Below, piece by piece: positions 16,333 to 24,940 of a stretch of 25,336 bases of DNA; the stretch's first letter is position 1, and each line of letters begins with the position of its first letter. The stretch comes from JAHDNZ01 sp036721855 (GTDB lineage Bacteria; Bacillota; DTU065). The DNA lies in contig DAIMKF010000027.1 in NCBI GenBank assembly GCA_036721855.1, forward strand, positions 1-25,336. The letters are read 5' to 3'. Under the pieces are notes generated by a model. The model was not told the DNA's origin. It saw nothing but the letters and a program-made list of their open reading frames with translations, and made no database searches. The translations under genes were made by a program, and so were the position numbers.

Positions 16333-16761
16333 ATGTCTGAGCTTAGGATTTTTGGCCAGAGTTTACCTGATATATTTGAAAGATTTAGAAGCGACTACTT
16401 CCCACTCAAAGATCTCTACCTATATCCTCCCCTTGATATTACCGAAACGGAGACTGATTTAGTAATCAAAGCTGAAGTCCCCGGCATAAACGCGGCTGAT
16501 TTAGAAATCTATTTAAGTGAAAATGGTATTTTATTAAAAGGTAAAAGCTCTGAAACTTTAGAAACTACCGATAAGGGCTATAAAAGATTTGAAAGAAGAA
16601 GTGGTTCTTTCGAAAGAAGCATTAGTTACCCTACTCCTGTTCTTTTTGAACAGGCTCACGCTTCATTAAATAACGGTCTTTTAGAGTTGCGAGTTCCCAA
16701 AGACCTAACCAAGACACCTAAAGTCAAAAAGCTAACTGTTCAAACTGATAATAAGCAGTAA
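16333..16761 (+). CDS. Hsp20/alpha-crystallin small heat-shock protein
   Basis: This 142-residue ATP-independent chaperone binds unfolding proteins and forms oligomers. The alpha-crystallin domain spans about 33-125. It shows PLDITETETDLVIKAEVPGI (33-52), GSFERSISYP (91-100, the GxFxRxxxLP motif) and LNNGLLELRVPK (112-123, the A-x-x-x-n-G-V-L strand). The I-x-I/V-like tail is TVQTD. The ATG has the strong site AAGGAGGGAATTTA. A terminator follows, so it is monocistronic. Confidence 0.93.
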   Translation: MSELRIFGQSLPDIFERFRSDYFPLKDLYLYPPLDITETETDLVIKAEVPGINAADLEIYLSENGILLKGKSSETLETTDKGYKRFERRSGSFERSISYPTPVLFEQAHASLNNGLLELRVPKDLTKTPKVKKLTVQTDNKQ

Positions 16762-16766
16762 ATTTT

Positions 16767-16800
16767 AACAGCGCTTGCTTAAAAACAAGCGCTGTTATTT
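16767..16800 (+). terminator. Intrinsic terminator of the Hsp20 gene
   Basis: AACAGCGCTTG (16767-16777) pairs perfectly with CAAGCGCTGTT (16786-16796) and ATTT follows. Its near-symmetry may also let it end the converging gene at 16809. Confidence 0.8.
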
Positions 16801-16808
16801 AGATATTT

Positions 16809-17636
16809 TTAGCCTTGCCAATGAAAATAAAGTGCCCTGTCATACTTAGATGTTACATCTTTTAGTAATAAATTGCCTTTCCAGGTTATCTCCAAAGAAG
16901 GCCAAACATTATAATTTTTTAGTTTTTTTAAAGTATGTATAACAAAATTAGGCTCTTTTTTTAACAAATTGTTATACACCATAGGTGAAAGTGAATCAAC
17001 AACACTGGCAAGCAATTCGGGATCTTGTCCTGTAACCTTAATAGTTTTAGAATCGATAAAAGGAACTAAATGGATAGTAATTGGTAGATCTGTTAGCTTT
17101 GCTTTTACTTCTTTGGCCATCTGACAAATAATATCAGTCCTATCTTTTAAACTGCTGCAACTTTGACAGTTACATGTTTGGAGTATCATTTTCTCATCAA
17201 GTTTTTCCCAAAAAAGTGGGAAACGAAAAAAATCCAAACCAATAAAATCCGGGTTTATTTCGTCAACAGCTTCTTCTAATATAGCGAGTCTTTCTTCAAA
17301 TAACCCTGGGTAAATTGGACATAACGGTTTATACCATGAAGAACTAGGCCAATTACAACCATGAATTTTAGCTCTTTTTTCAGGATTATTTTCCCAAACC
17401 TCCGGTGCATAGAAAAAAGGTGCGATCAAACCTAATTCTAATTGTTCTTTTTCCAACTCTTTTTTTAAATCTAAAAGCGAAAAACCCGAATACTCTAAAT
17501 ATGAACTTGGAAAGTTTGCCTTTAGGTTGTAAGTCAAAGGAACTGCTAGACCCTGAAAATCATCCCTTTTTGCTTTTAAAACAATCTCCTTTATCTCCAT
17601 CTTCTTTTCCGGATAAAACTTACCTATGCTTTTCAC
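16809..17636 (-). CDS. TIM-barrel glycoside-hydrolase-like protein
   Basis: The 275-residue cytoplasmic protein has no signal peptide. It shows barrel-strand patterns of hypothetical glycosidase families (GHL/DUF4015-like): GLIAPFFYAPEVW, YPGLFEERLAILEEAVDEI, then DFIGLDFFRFP (residues about 150-160, with a possible catalytic Asp), a CNCQSC cysteine cluster (159-185 region), LPITIHLVPF, LSPMVYNNLLK and WPSLEITW. NCQSC motifs are common in these proteins after the barrel's fourth strand. The substrate is unknown. The start is GTG with AAGGAGGTG 8 nt upstream. Confidence 0.65.
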   Translation of the reverse strand: MKSIGKFYPEKKMEIKEIVLKAKRDDFQGLAVPLTYNLKANFPSSYLEYSGFSLLDLKKELEKEQLELGLIAPFFYAPEVWENNPEKRAKIHGCNWPSSSWYKPLCPIYPGLFEERLAILEEAVDEINPDFIGLDFFRFPLFWEKLDEKMILQTCNCQSCSSLKDRTDIICQMAKEVKAKLTDLPITIHLVPFIDSKTIKVTGQDPELLASVVDSLSPMVYNNLLKKEPNFVIHTLKKLKNYNVWPSLEITWKGNLLLKDVTSKYDRALYFHWQG

Positions 17637-18154
17637 CTATTAACACCTCCTTAATAAGCACTTTAGATCCAGAACTATAATTTCGTCTCGTTATAATTTT
17701 ATAACCTAGCAGACCTCTAAAACAAGCATCATCAACGAATAAAAACAATTTACCTGGTAACACTCACTATACGCAGCTAGAGACCGTAATCTCTTTTACC
17801 TGTTTTTATAAGAACGTACAAGACTAACCTAAGCATCTTAGTGCACTAAAAATTGTTTTTTGAAAAACCAAGATAGATTATCCTTTGAGTTTGCTACACT
17901 AGCAGTAGGAGGGCTACGCAGTAGCGATTGGACGTAGCATCTTATAAATCATATACAATAAGTTGAAAAAGTTAACCCTACCTAGTTTCTTGTTTGTTTA
18001 ACCTAACCTTAGGATGTAGTGGTATTTTTTACCATCATTAGATTAGGCCAAATTGTTTTCAGAGCGGTATTTTTTACGTTAGGTAAAAAATCCAAGATCC
18101 CTTTTCATAAAATGTTAGCTGTACTACATAGATCAGCCTATTGATTTAAAATTA
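17637..18154. other. Long non-coding region, left part
   Basis: I see no gene. GGTATTTTTTAC occurs twice (about 18022 and 18066), and the second copy forms a hairpin with GTAAAAAAT (18069-18091). GCTACGCAGTAGC near 17921 is a small partial inverted repeat. Together with 18181-18527 this is about 890 bp, the longest gap in the window. A small RNA or remnant cannot be ruled out. Confidence 0.35.
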
Positions 18155-18180
18155 TGTAAGGCCGCTATAGCGGCCTTACA
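18155..18180 (-). terminator. Perfect 26-bp palindrome, likely terminator of the dynamin operon
   Basis: TGTAAGGCCGC is followed by TATA and its exact complement. On the minus strand the stem is followed by TAATTTTAAAT, so it fits a terminator for transcripts leaving the dynamin operon 350 bp away. The stem is GC-rich and stable. On the plus strand an A-rich stretch follows, which does not fit termination. Confidence 0.5.
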
Positions 18181-18527
18181 AGAGAAAAAGATGTAAAAGG
18201 AGCTGACAAGAAACCAGAATGATAATTTTTGTTTACTTCAATGTACTTATTATCTCTTTTTTATTTTTAACATAAGTTTACTTTTTCCATAAAGTTGACA
18301 TTGGTTATTATCTAAAAGTACGTTAAGCTAATAAATCTTGTCTTTTTAAGTTAAAGTCTACTTAAATTAGCGTTAATTTCGTATGACCACATGGTCTTTT
18401 TGCCTCTGATGATGTTGAACTAGTATAAAGCTAGTTATTTTTCAAATAAAGATTATCTAAAAACAACCAAATGGTTTTAAAAGTACCTATATCTGGCCTA
18501 TAAAGGCTGGCATTGGCCAGAGATCCC
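18181..18527. other. Non-coding region downstream of the dynamin operon
   Basis: I see no gene. TCTGGCC...GGCCAGA (about 18493-18520) can form a weak hairpin just after the last dynamin stop. The rest is AT-rich with no recognisable elements. If the operon transcript ends at 18155-18180, this is a 350-nt 3' untranslated region. Confidence 0.35.
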
Positions 18528-20360
18528 TTAGCTATTTAAGTCATTTAACTTTAATATCTCTTCACTTTCTTTTTGATTTTCATTTAGATTAAAAGATTTT
18601 TTCAACCTGTTTATCTTATCTAGATATAACCTTAAATCCTGTTCTATATTGTTTAAGGTATCTAAATCCCATCCTGAAAGCTGAGTCAGATAAGCTTCTT
18701 TTAATAAAGAAACTGTTCTTTCACTGTTTTGATTTAAATTTGGAAGAACTTTGCCTTCAATGATATTTTTCCATATTTCGTCACGAGCTAGGTTCACAGC
18801 TGACCTTAATTTTACAACAAAATCTCGGCGATCTCGATCTGCTTGCCAAGCTTTTGACATCATACCTGCTAAACCACCGGTAATGGCTAAAGGTGGAATA
18901 TAAGTAGCCAGTGCCGTACCAATGGAAAGATAAGTTGCTGCAGGACCTATAAAAGTAGTATATGAAGCAAGTCCAATACCAAAAGCTGTGCCAATAAATA
19001 AACCATGACTTAAGCCGTCGATAGCTGCAACATCTGCGTTCAATTCGGTCTTTTTTAAATTTCCCGTAACTGCAAAACGATCAAGACGATCAAACTCATC
19101 TAACATACGTAATTTAGAATCCTGAATATCTTTAGCTGCATCCCACCATTCGGTAGAATACATAGTAGAGATTACCTTTTCTGTACTTTCCCACCAGTCT
19201 TTAATTACAATTGGTCCAAATGAATTGTTTATCTCTTGAATTAAGTTAATTTTCTCTTCAGCAGTTGAAGCTAGAGAAAACTTTTGAATCCTTTCATCTA
19301 ACTGGTTTAGCTCTTCAGCAAAAAGTGTATCAAAAACCTGCACTCTAAGATAACTCTCTATCCTGTGTTCGATCTCTGAAGCCTTTAATTCAAGTTCTTT
19401 TTTATAAATTGCTAATTCACTTAAAATTAGATCTAGGCTTTCTAGAAAGCTTTGATGTATGGTAATGAATTTTTCCAAAAGAGCAGCAGTTGAGGTTGTT
19501 AGGCTATCTTCTTTAACTTGCCACGCTTTATAACCTATCTCTTCTCTAATGTATATAAGTAATTGTTCTAAACCACTTTCTTGAACCAGTCTTATATTAT
19601 TATCTCTAACTCCCTGCCAGGCTTTTTTGGCACTTAAACAAAATATTTCTTTTAAATAGAGACCCATCTCATTTTGAACATATTGTTTAAGACGTTCTTT
19701 ACTGCCATCGACTTGATCTATGCGATTAATAATACCAACTACTGGTTTTCCTAAACCAGAGACCTCGGTAAGTTCATCTAAGATATCTGTTTGTCCTAAG
19801 TGATGAGCATTTAAAACCCATAAAACTAAATCTGCTTCCTTGACATAATTTTTCGCTGCAGCACAGTTTTGAGCGGTAACACTTAAAATACCTGGTGTAT
19901 CTACAAGAGTAAACTCTTTTAAAGCCTCAAGGGGTAAGAAAAAATTGACTATAACTGAACCTTTAAAATAGTCCCTTTGACCTCGATTAAAGTTTAAGAT
20001 AGCAGAAATTTTTTCAGCATCTCCACTAGCTATTTCTTTACCATCTTTTTTAATAACACCATAAGGTTTTTCCGCATAGCTGATCTCTATAATTGCTGCT
20101 GTAGTTTCTAAAACATCGGTAGGTGATATCTCTGCACCAACTATCGAATTTAATATAGTTGATTTGCCAGCCTTGACCTCTCCCATAATAACAATTTTAA
20201 GAGGCTTATTTAGATTATTAATTAAAATTTCTAATATTGATAAGCACTGAGATGTCTCGGTAACTGTTTGTTTTTCGCTAAGCTTTTGAAAACTATCTTC
20301 TAAAAATGGGCTTTCTTGTATAAGTTCTCTTAAGTTATTTAACTCTTGCGACCAGTTCAT
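18528..20360 (-). CDS. Dynamin-like GTPase B (second of the operon)
   Basis: This 610-residue GTPase is of the bacterial dynamin family, which polymerises on and remodels membranes using GTP. G1 is GEVKAGKST (60-68), G2 is Thr86/87 in ETTAA, G3 is DTPG (154-157), G4 is NRID (212-215) and SAKK (243-246) is the G5-like motif. A helical stalk follows (about 290-440). A hydrophobic, glycine-rich segment (about 449-500, GLFIGTAFGIGLASYTTF and onward) should be the membrane-inserting paddle. The stalk then continues. Its ATG overlaps the previous gene's stop (ATGA), pointing to coupled translation and a paired complex. It resembles LeoC/LeoBC-type and DLP2-type partners, by motif only. Confidence 0.9.
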   Translation of the reverse strand: MNWSQELNNLRELIQESPFLEDSFQKLSEKQTVTETSQCLSILEILINNLNKPLKIVIMGEVKAGKSTILNSIVGAEISPTDVLETTAAIIEISYAEKPYGVIKKDGKEIASGDAEKISAILNFNRGQRDYFKGSVIVNFFLPLEALKEFTLVDTPGILSVTAQNCAAAKNYVKEADLVLWVLNAHHLGQTDILDELTEVSGLGKPVVGIINRIDQVDGSKERLKQYVQNEMGLYLKEIFCLSAKKAWQGVRDNNIRLVQESGLEQLLIYIREEIGYKAWQVKEDSLTTSTAALLEKFITIHQSFLESLDLILSELAIYKKELELKASEIEHRIESYLRVQVFDTLFAEELNQLDERIQKFSLASTAEEKINLIQEINNSFGPIVIKDWWESTEKVISTMYSTEWWDAAKDIQDSKLRMLDEFDRLDRFAVTGNLKKTELNADVAAIDGLSHGLFIGTAFGIGLASYTTFIGPAATYLSIGTALATYIPPLAITGGLAGMMSKAWQADRDRRDFVVKLRSAVNLARDEIWKNIIEGKVLPNLNQNSERTVSLLKEAYLTQLSGWDLDTLNNIEQDLRLYLDKINRLKKSFNLNENQKESEEILKLNDLNS

Positions 20361-22339
20361 CTTACCTCACCCCCCAAGATTGTACTTTTCAGATCAACAA
20401 CTACAGACATATCCTCATTTAATAGCTCAACTAACTTCTCTAAAACAATTATAACTTCATCTGTCTTTTCAAAAGGTCCGTGTAAAAATGTATAAGTTTC
20501 TGTACGGATATGATTAATTTGCTTAGCAATGGTCTCTAAACCGTCTGCTAGACTTTTAGTTAACTCTTCTTCAGCTTTTTTTACTACAAGATCAAGGTAT
20601 CTCTCTAATTCACTACGTAATTTTGGCAGTTGGTAAAAGTTAACATATGCTTGTCTTAAGAGTCCTGTCAGTCCTGTCACACCGGTTATTACTAAACCGA
20701 GAGGTCCTAATAGCAGGCCACTTGCTGCAAAAGTAAGCACAGATGCCAAAGCAAATTCCTCATCACCTGTAAAAGATGATACTGCAAGTTTATCTTCAGT
20801 TTGTATCTGTTTATATACTAGTAATACACTTTTTAAACTTAAGTTTTCAAACTCTCTAAAGACAGATTTTTTTATTAAGAGTCGACCGGTACGTTCAAGT
20901 GCTTCAATTGAACGATATTGAAAAGAATTGAGTTGACTGATAAAGTAACTTTCTCTAAAGATTGCTTCTCTTAATATTTTTTCTTTAACTTTAGTTTTAT
21001 TGTTGGGCTGTAGAAGAATCTCTGCATTTTTGCCAATATTTGCTTTGATATCTTTTTTATAATTTGTCAATATTACGCGGAGTTCCTCACTAAAACTTTC
21101 TTGCAATTTAAAAAGTGCTTGATCGGTTTGAGTTTGCAATTCCTTATAATGGTTATAGTCCTTTTTTAGTCTTTTTAGATATTCCTTAATCGTTTGTAAA
21201 AGAGAAGATTGAATTAATTTCAAGCCATCTACTGCACTTTGGTATTTACAAGCTGAAGCTTGTGCCAAAAAAAGATCCTCGATTTCATTGTAAAGCGCAG
21301 TTAAGCCACTCTTTTCAATTAGGTTGGCATCGTTTTTTAGTACACCTCTTTCAGCCATTTTGGCTGAAAGAGGTACCAATGAGCGAAAGGTACCCTTAAA
21401 CAGTGTCTCTGCTTCTTGCAATACTCTCCTAACAGGGTCATCACCTTCGGTTTCAATCAAGTCGATACGATTCAATACACCTATAATATTTTGAGGCTTT
21501 GAGCTAACCTTTTTAAGAGCAGCGTTTAACTCATCTAGCATCTGTTTTGAGCTTTGGGCAGAAATCTTTGTCGCATCGAGTAGCCATAAAACCCCATGTG
21601 CTTTGTGATAATACTGTCTGATGTCTTCTTTATTTTCAAGCCCGGGAGTATCCTGATAGAGCCCGGGAGTATCCACAATGCGAAATTTAGCTAGAAAAGG
21701 GCTGCTTTGGCAAGGCCATTTAACCTCTGTGATATTGGATATGTACAGATGTTTTTTAGCTAAAGCTTTTTTTAACTCTTCTTTCTCCTGGAGATTATCA
21801 AGATAAGGAAGCATTTTATGAAATTCACTAGTTACTAACTTTTCTGTCTCTAAGCGTTTATCTTCTTCTTCTTTGACAATTTGTTTGGCTTTTTCCAGGG
21901 AAACAATTTCTGTTTCACCACTTAAATAGCGTATTATCGCCTGGTTAGAATAACTTTCTTCGTAAATATCAATTTTCCAGGTTTTTGGTAAAATATCCAC
22001 TTCAGCTACTTTAGAACCGGCCAAGGCATTTACTAAAGTTGATTTGCCATATTTACCCATACCAACAACAAAAATTAAAAATTTTTCTTTAAGTTCTAAG
22101 GCTAACTTTTCAAGCTCATTGGCCTTTGTTTTTATTTCCTCTGTTAAAAAGCCTAGCATCTCAGCGTTGGAATAGATGGTTAACTCTTTTACTAAAAGGA
22201 GAAGATTATTGCTTTTGTTTGTAAGTGTTTCTTCTAAAGCTTTGATTTCTTTGGTATATACTCTAGTGGAAAAGCGTCTAAAAAGTCGTACCAAGCTAAG
22301 TAAAGATTTTTCATTTAAGTCTATATTTTCAGGAGCCAA
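20357..22339 (-). CDS. Dynamin-like GTPase A (first of the operon)
   Basis: The protein has 660 residues. A helical N-terminal region (1-85) precedes the GTPase domain: G1 GMGKYGKST (93-101), G2 Thr120 in LPKT, G3 DTPG (223-226), G4 NRID (290-293) and SAK (325-327). A long helical stalk (about 370-520) surrounds a hydrophobic paddle (about 530-560, LASVLTFAASGLLLGPLGLV). DTPGLYQ is directly followed by DTPGLEN, a 7-residue duplication at switch II. The gene starts with TTG 14 bp after the coiled-coil gene, whose spacer supplies the ribosome binding site. Together with GTPase B it probably forms a hetero-oligomer, as in Campylobacter DLP1/2. This is inference. Confidence 0.9.
   Translation of the reverse strand: MAPENIDLNEKSLLSLVRLFRRFSTRVYTKEIKALEETLTNKSNNLLLLVKELTIYSNAEMLGFLTEEIKTKANELEKLALELKEKFLIFVVGMGKYGKSTLVNALAGSKVAEVDILPKTWKIDIYEESYSNQAIIRYLSGETEIVSLEKAKQIVKEEEDKRLETEKLVTSEFHKMLPYLDNLQEKEELKKALAKKHLYISNITEVKWPCQSSPFLAKFRIVDTPGLYQDTPGLENKEDIRQYYHKAHGVLWLLDATKISAQSSKQMLDELNAALKKVSSKPQNIIGVLNRIDLIETEGDDPVRRVLQEAETLFKGTFRSLVPLSAKMAERGVLKNDANLIEKSGLTALYNEIEDLFLAQASACKYQSAVDGLKLIQSSLLQTIKEYLKRLKKDYNHYKELQTQTDQALFKLQESFSEELRVILTNYKKDIKANIGKNAEILLQPNNKTKVKEKILREAIFRESYFISQLNSFQYRSIEALERTGRLLIKKSVFREFENLSLKSVLLVYKQIQTEDKLAVSSFTGDEEFALASVLTFAASGLLLGPLGLVITGVTGLTGLLRQAYVNFYQLPKLRSELERYLDLVVKKAEEELTKSLADGLETIAKQINHIRTETYTFLHGPFEKTDEVIIVLEKLVELLNEDMSVVVDLKSTILGGEVR
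21639..21674 (-). repeat. Tandem 21-bp duplication inside the GTPase A switch II region
   Basis: AGCCCGGGAGTATCC occurs at 21639-21653 and again, identically, at 21660-21674, with a period of 21 bp. It encodes DTPGLYQ-DTPGLEN. The duplicated unit contains the whole G3 motif and keeps the frame. Identity of the 15 bases suggests a fairly recent event. Confidence 0.85.
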
Positions 22340-22353
22340 TTAGCTCACCCTCT

Positions 22354-23259
22354 TTAGAGAAACAATAACCATACTAGAAGTGTCACTGCTGCAGTACCTA
22401 AGATAAAAACTGCAATGGTTAAAACATCAAGTTTTTTAAGCATATCATTTTGCTTTGTTTTTATAATTTTTAGTTCATTAATATCTTGTTCATTACATCT
22501 TATAAACTGTGTTTTTAGATCAGCTAACTCTATTACTAAGGTGTTTATCTCTGCCTTAAGCAGGTTAAAGTTATTTTCAAACAAACTCTTAACTATTTCA
22601 TTTATTTCCATTAGTTTGGTTATCTGCAAAGCCAGTTGTCTTTCGGTTTCCGAAAGAGCTTTTTTTACATTTTGTTCTTTTTGATTCATTTCATTTACAA
22701 ACTCAGCATAACAAGCTCTAAGTTTTTCAACCGCTTCAATAAGCTTTTCATTAGATTTTTTGTTTTCATAAAGGAGCTGTTCTTCAATTTGTAAAAAGAC
22801 TTGCTTAATTGAGTAAAGTTCTTTTTGATTTTGCATTAAAACTCGTTGGTATTCGTTTGTACGTTGCTCTATTTGAGCTGTTAAAACAGAAAACTTTTTA
22901 ATATTGAGACTTATCTCTGTCAATTTATCTGGCAAGGTTGCCGTTTCGGAAAGGTTTTTTAGACTCTGTTCGAGTCTTTCTGTTTGTCGAAATAGCTCTC
23001 TGATTTCCACACGATTATTTGCCAGAGCTAAAAGTGCGTTTTCAAGAGACTGAGAAGTTTTTCTAATCATATTATTGAGAATTAGAACATTTTCTTGAAA
23101 TAATTTTTCTAGGTTGTTTATTTTTTCCTGAGCTTTAAAAGTCCAATGTTCTACTTCTTCTCTAAAAGCTGGTGTTACCGTATTGGCCATAACTTCGCTG
23201 GAAATTATATTTACTATTTCTGTAAACTCTGCCAGGATTTGTTGCTCGATATCCGGCAT
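22354..23259 (-). CDS. Tail-anchored coiled-coil protein of the dynamin operon
   Basis: This 301-residue protein is almost all helix, with long heptad-like stretches (about 35-110, 125-275) rich in Glu, Lys, Gln and Leu, and no cysteine-based or enzymatic motif. A single hydrophobic segment (about 277-301) ends the protein with just the last residues left, so it is probably anchored by its tail with the coiled coil in the cytoplasm. No homologue is recognised. It lies first in the operon, 14 bp before GTPase A, and probably recruits or organises the two dynamins at the membrane (inference). The ATG is preceded by AAGGGGTGG. Confidence 0.8.
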   Translation of the reverse strand: MPDIEQQILAEFTEIVNIISSEVMANTVTPAFREEVEHWTFKAQEKINNLEKLFQENVLILNNMIRKTSQSLENALLALANNRVEIRELFRQTERLEQSLKNLSETATLPDKLTEISLNIKKFSVLTAQIEQRTNEYQRVLMQNQKELYSIKQVFLQIEEQLLYENKKSNEKLIEAVEKLRACYAEFVNEMNQKEQNVKKALSETERQLALQITKLMEINEIVKSLFENNFNLLKAEINTLVIELADLKTQFIRCNEQDINELKIIKTKQNDMLKKLDVLTIAVFILGTAAVTLLVWLLFL

Positions 23260-23376
23260 AAATTACCACCCCTTAATTCCTAGATTCCTGGGGTTGAATT
23301 AATTAAAACCAATGAACCTTCTTGAATTGAACACAACTCTTTATATTAATCGTCCCCTTTATAGATTTTATTAAGA

Positions 23377-23382
23377 ATTATA
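23377..23382 (-). promoter_or_regulatory. Candidate -10 box for the dynamin operon
   Basis: A perfect TATAAT occurs on the minus strand in the 233-bp gap between the RNase H-like gene and the coiled-coil gene. The -35 region at 17 nt spacing is weak (GATAAC), so an activator may be needed. The gap makes independent transcription of the three-gene operon plausible. Confidence 0.35.
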
Positions 23383-23492
23383 CTCGATGTTAATTCCCTG
23401 TTATCTTCCAGCACCTTGGAATTTGACCGTTTCTAAGCTTGAGTTAACCTGTTTTAGACCATGTCTGTAAATTTAACTGGCTATTTAATTAG

Positions 23493-24425
23493 TTATTCTC
23501 TGTATGCGTTAAAAAGTTCTTTTATCGTATTTTGTAAGATTTGATTTCCACCATGAACATAGGGTATAAGCGGTCTATTTTTAGTATCATAAAGGTCAAA
23601 ATAAAGTGGTTTAGAAGTAGTATCGCTAATTGTCAATCTAACAAATTGACCATTTATTAGACCTTTGTTCTCTACCTCAAATCCTTTTTCTTGTAATAAT
23701 CGGGAAAAATCCATTGCTAGTTTTTCTGCTTGTGGTAGTAAATTCTTATGGGGTTTGTTTCTTGCTGCTTCTTTGGCTAATGTATCGGCCCTCTCATTCC
23801 ATTTATTCCCAGTGTGAGCTGCTATTTTAACCCAATTAATCTTAATCCCTAAACGTTTAGTTTCTGACTGGTAAAACCTGGCAAGTTCATTTTCAGCTTG
23901 CCACTCATTAGTAGCAAAACTTTTAACACCTGCATAATCGTAGCAGATAGTTAAAGTTTGATAGCCGTTTTTTACTGCCCATTTCATAGCTTCTAATGCA
24001 GCTTTTAATTCTCCGCCAATTTGATGATAGGTAGAATCTTTTGCTTCTAGAGTGCCATTTAATTCTTCGATCACTTGATTGTCTTTAAGCAAAACAACGC
24101 CATAAGCAGCTGTACCATTGAGATAAGAACCGTCTACATAAGCTACAAGTCCCTTGTCAATATTACTACCGGAAAACTGTTTCTCAATCTTCGCTTTTAA
24201 TTCAACATCTTCTAGGTTAAGAAAACGCAACCGAAAACTACTTTTTCTTACTGAATAATAAACTATAGCCTTTCCTTTTTTAATATCTGTCTGATAAACT
24301 ATGACCTGCGCTTGATAATCTCTGGTTTTCTCCGCATTTAAAACTAATTTAATCTGGTCTTTGTATAAAGCTTGGTTAGCTTCGTTAAGCTTTTTTTCAA
24401 TCTCTTTTTCACCGATAAAAGCCAA
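23493..24425 (-). CDS. RNase H-like protein with N- and C-terminal extensions
   Basis: The core (about 92-222) is ribonuclease HI, which cleaves RNA in RNA/DNA hybrids. All four catalytic acidic residues are seen: Asp98 in VDGSY, Glu139 in IGGELKAALEA, Asp163 in CYDYAG and Asp214 in NERAD; His204 (AAHTGNKWNERAD) is the conserved histidine loop. An 85-90 residue N-terminal extension and a C-terminal domain of about 85 residues (about 225-310) lie outside the core, so the 310-residue protein is twice the usual length. The extensions are of unknown type, although an N-terminal nucleic-acid-binding domain is common in such RNases. The start is TTG with GAGGAGAG upstream. The gap to the dynamin operon is 233 bp. 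Confidence 0.85.
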   Translation of the reverse strand: MAFIGEKEIEKKLNEANQALYKDQIKLVLNAEKTRDYQAQVIVYQTDIKKGKAIVYYSVRKSSFRLRFLNLEDVELKAKIEKQFSGSNIDKGLVAYVDGSYLNGTAAYGVVLLKDNQVIEELNGTLEAKDSTYHQIGGELKAALEAMKWAVKNGYQTLTICYDYAGVKSFATNEWQAENELARFYQSETKRLGIKINWVKIAAHTGNKWNERADTLAKEAARNKPHKNLLPQAEKLAMDFSRLLQEKGFEVENKGLINGQFVRLTISDTTSKPLYFDLYDTKNRPLIPYVHGGNQILQNTIKELFNAYRE

Positions 24426-24940
24426 TCTTCTCTCTCCTCGTACATTAATATAGATGTCTCTCAGGTGATATTTGCTACTGTTTTACCTTGTAGGCATACA
24501 AACACCTCTAAACATCAAGCTATCTGGTAAAAGATACCTTTGTGTAAGCCTCATTAGCGACTAAGTCCAAAGGAATACATTCAGATGCTAAGCAAAACAT
24601 ACAATGCTTAATAGTTGTGTACTTAATGTTTAGTTATTAGTTATTAAAGATTAATTTAAGCTCTTAACTTTTTTAAACTTTTTTATGTTTAATTCACTTC
24701 TCATATAAGGTCTTATTGATATGCTATTGTTTTACTATTTTCTTACTCTCAAGATCTCCTAATAATTTTTCAGATTTTGTTTAGCTGATCGTCTTTAAAA
24801 ACTTTCTCTGAATATCCAAACCCTTCCTGCTCTTATTTCAGAATAGTATCTAAGGATTACTATTAGTTATATTCTATTATTAAACTAAGTTTTTACTTCA
24901 ACTAAAAGATAAGCACCCCGAATAATTTGTAGCTTTTAAA
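24426..24940. other. Non-coding region upstream of the RNase H-like gene
   Basis: I see no gene or RNA. The region is AT-rich, with TTAGTTATTAGTTATTA near 24631 as a small tandem repeat. It must contain the promoter of the RNase H-like gene on the minus strand, but no strong promoter is evident. The group II intron begins at about 24941. Confidence 0.35.

Noticed and set aside
23493..24425. The RNase H-like gene as a fourth member of the dynamin operon
   Set aside because: A 233-bp gap with its own candidate promoter separates them, so co-transcription is not supported by spacing.
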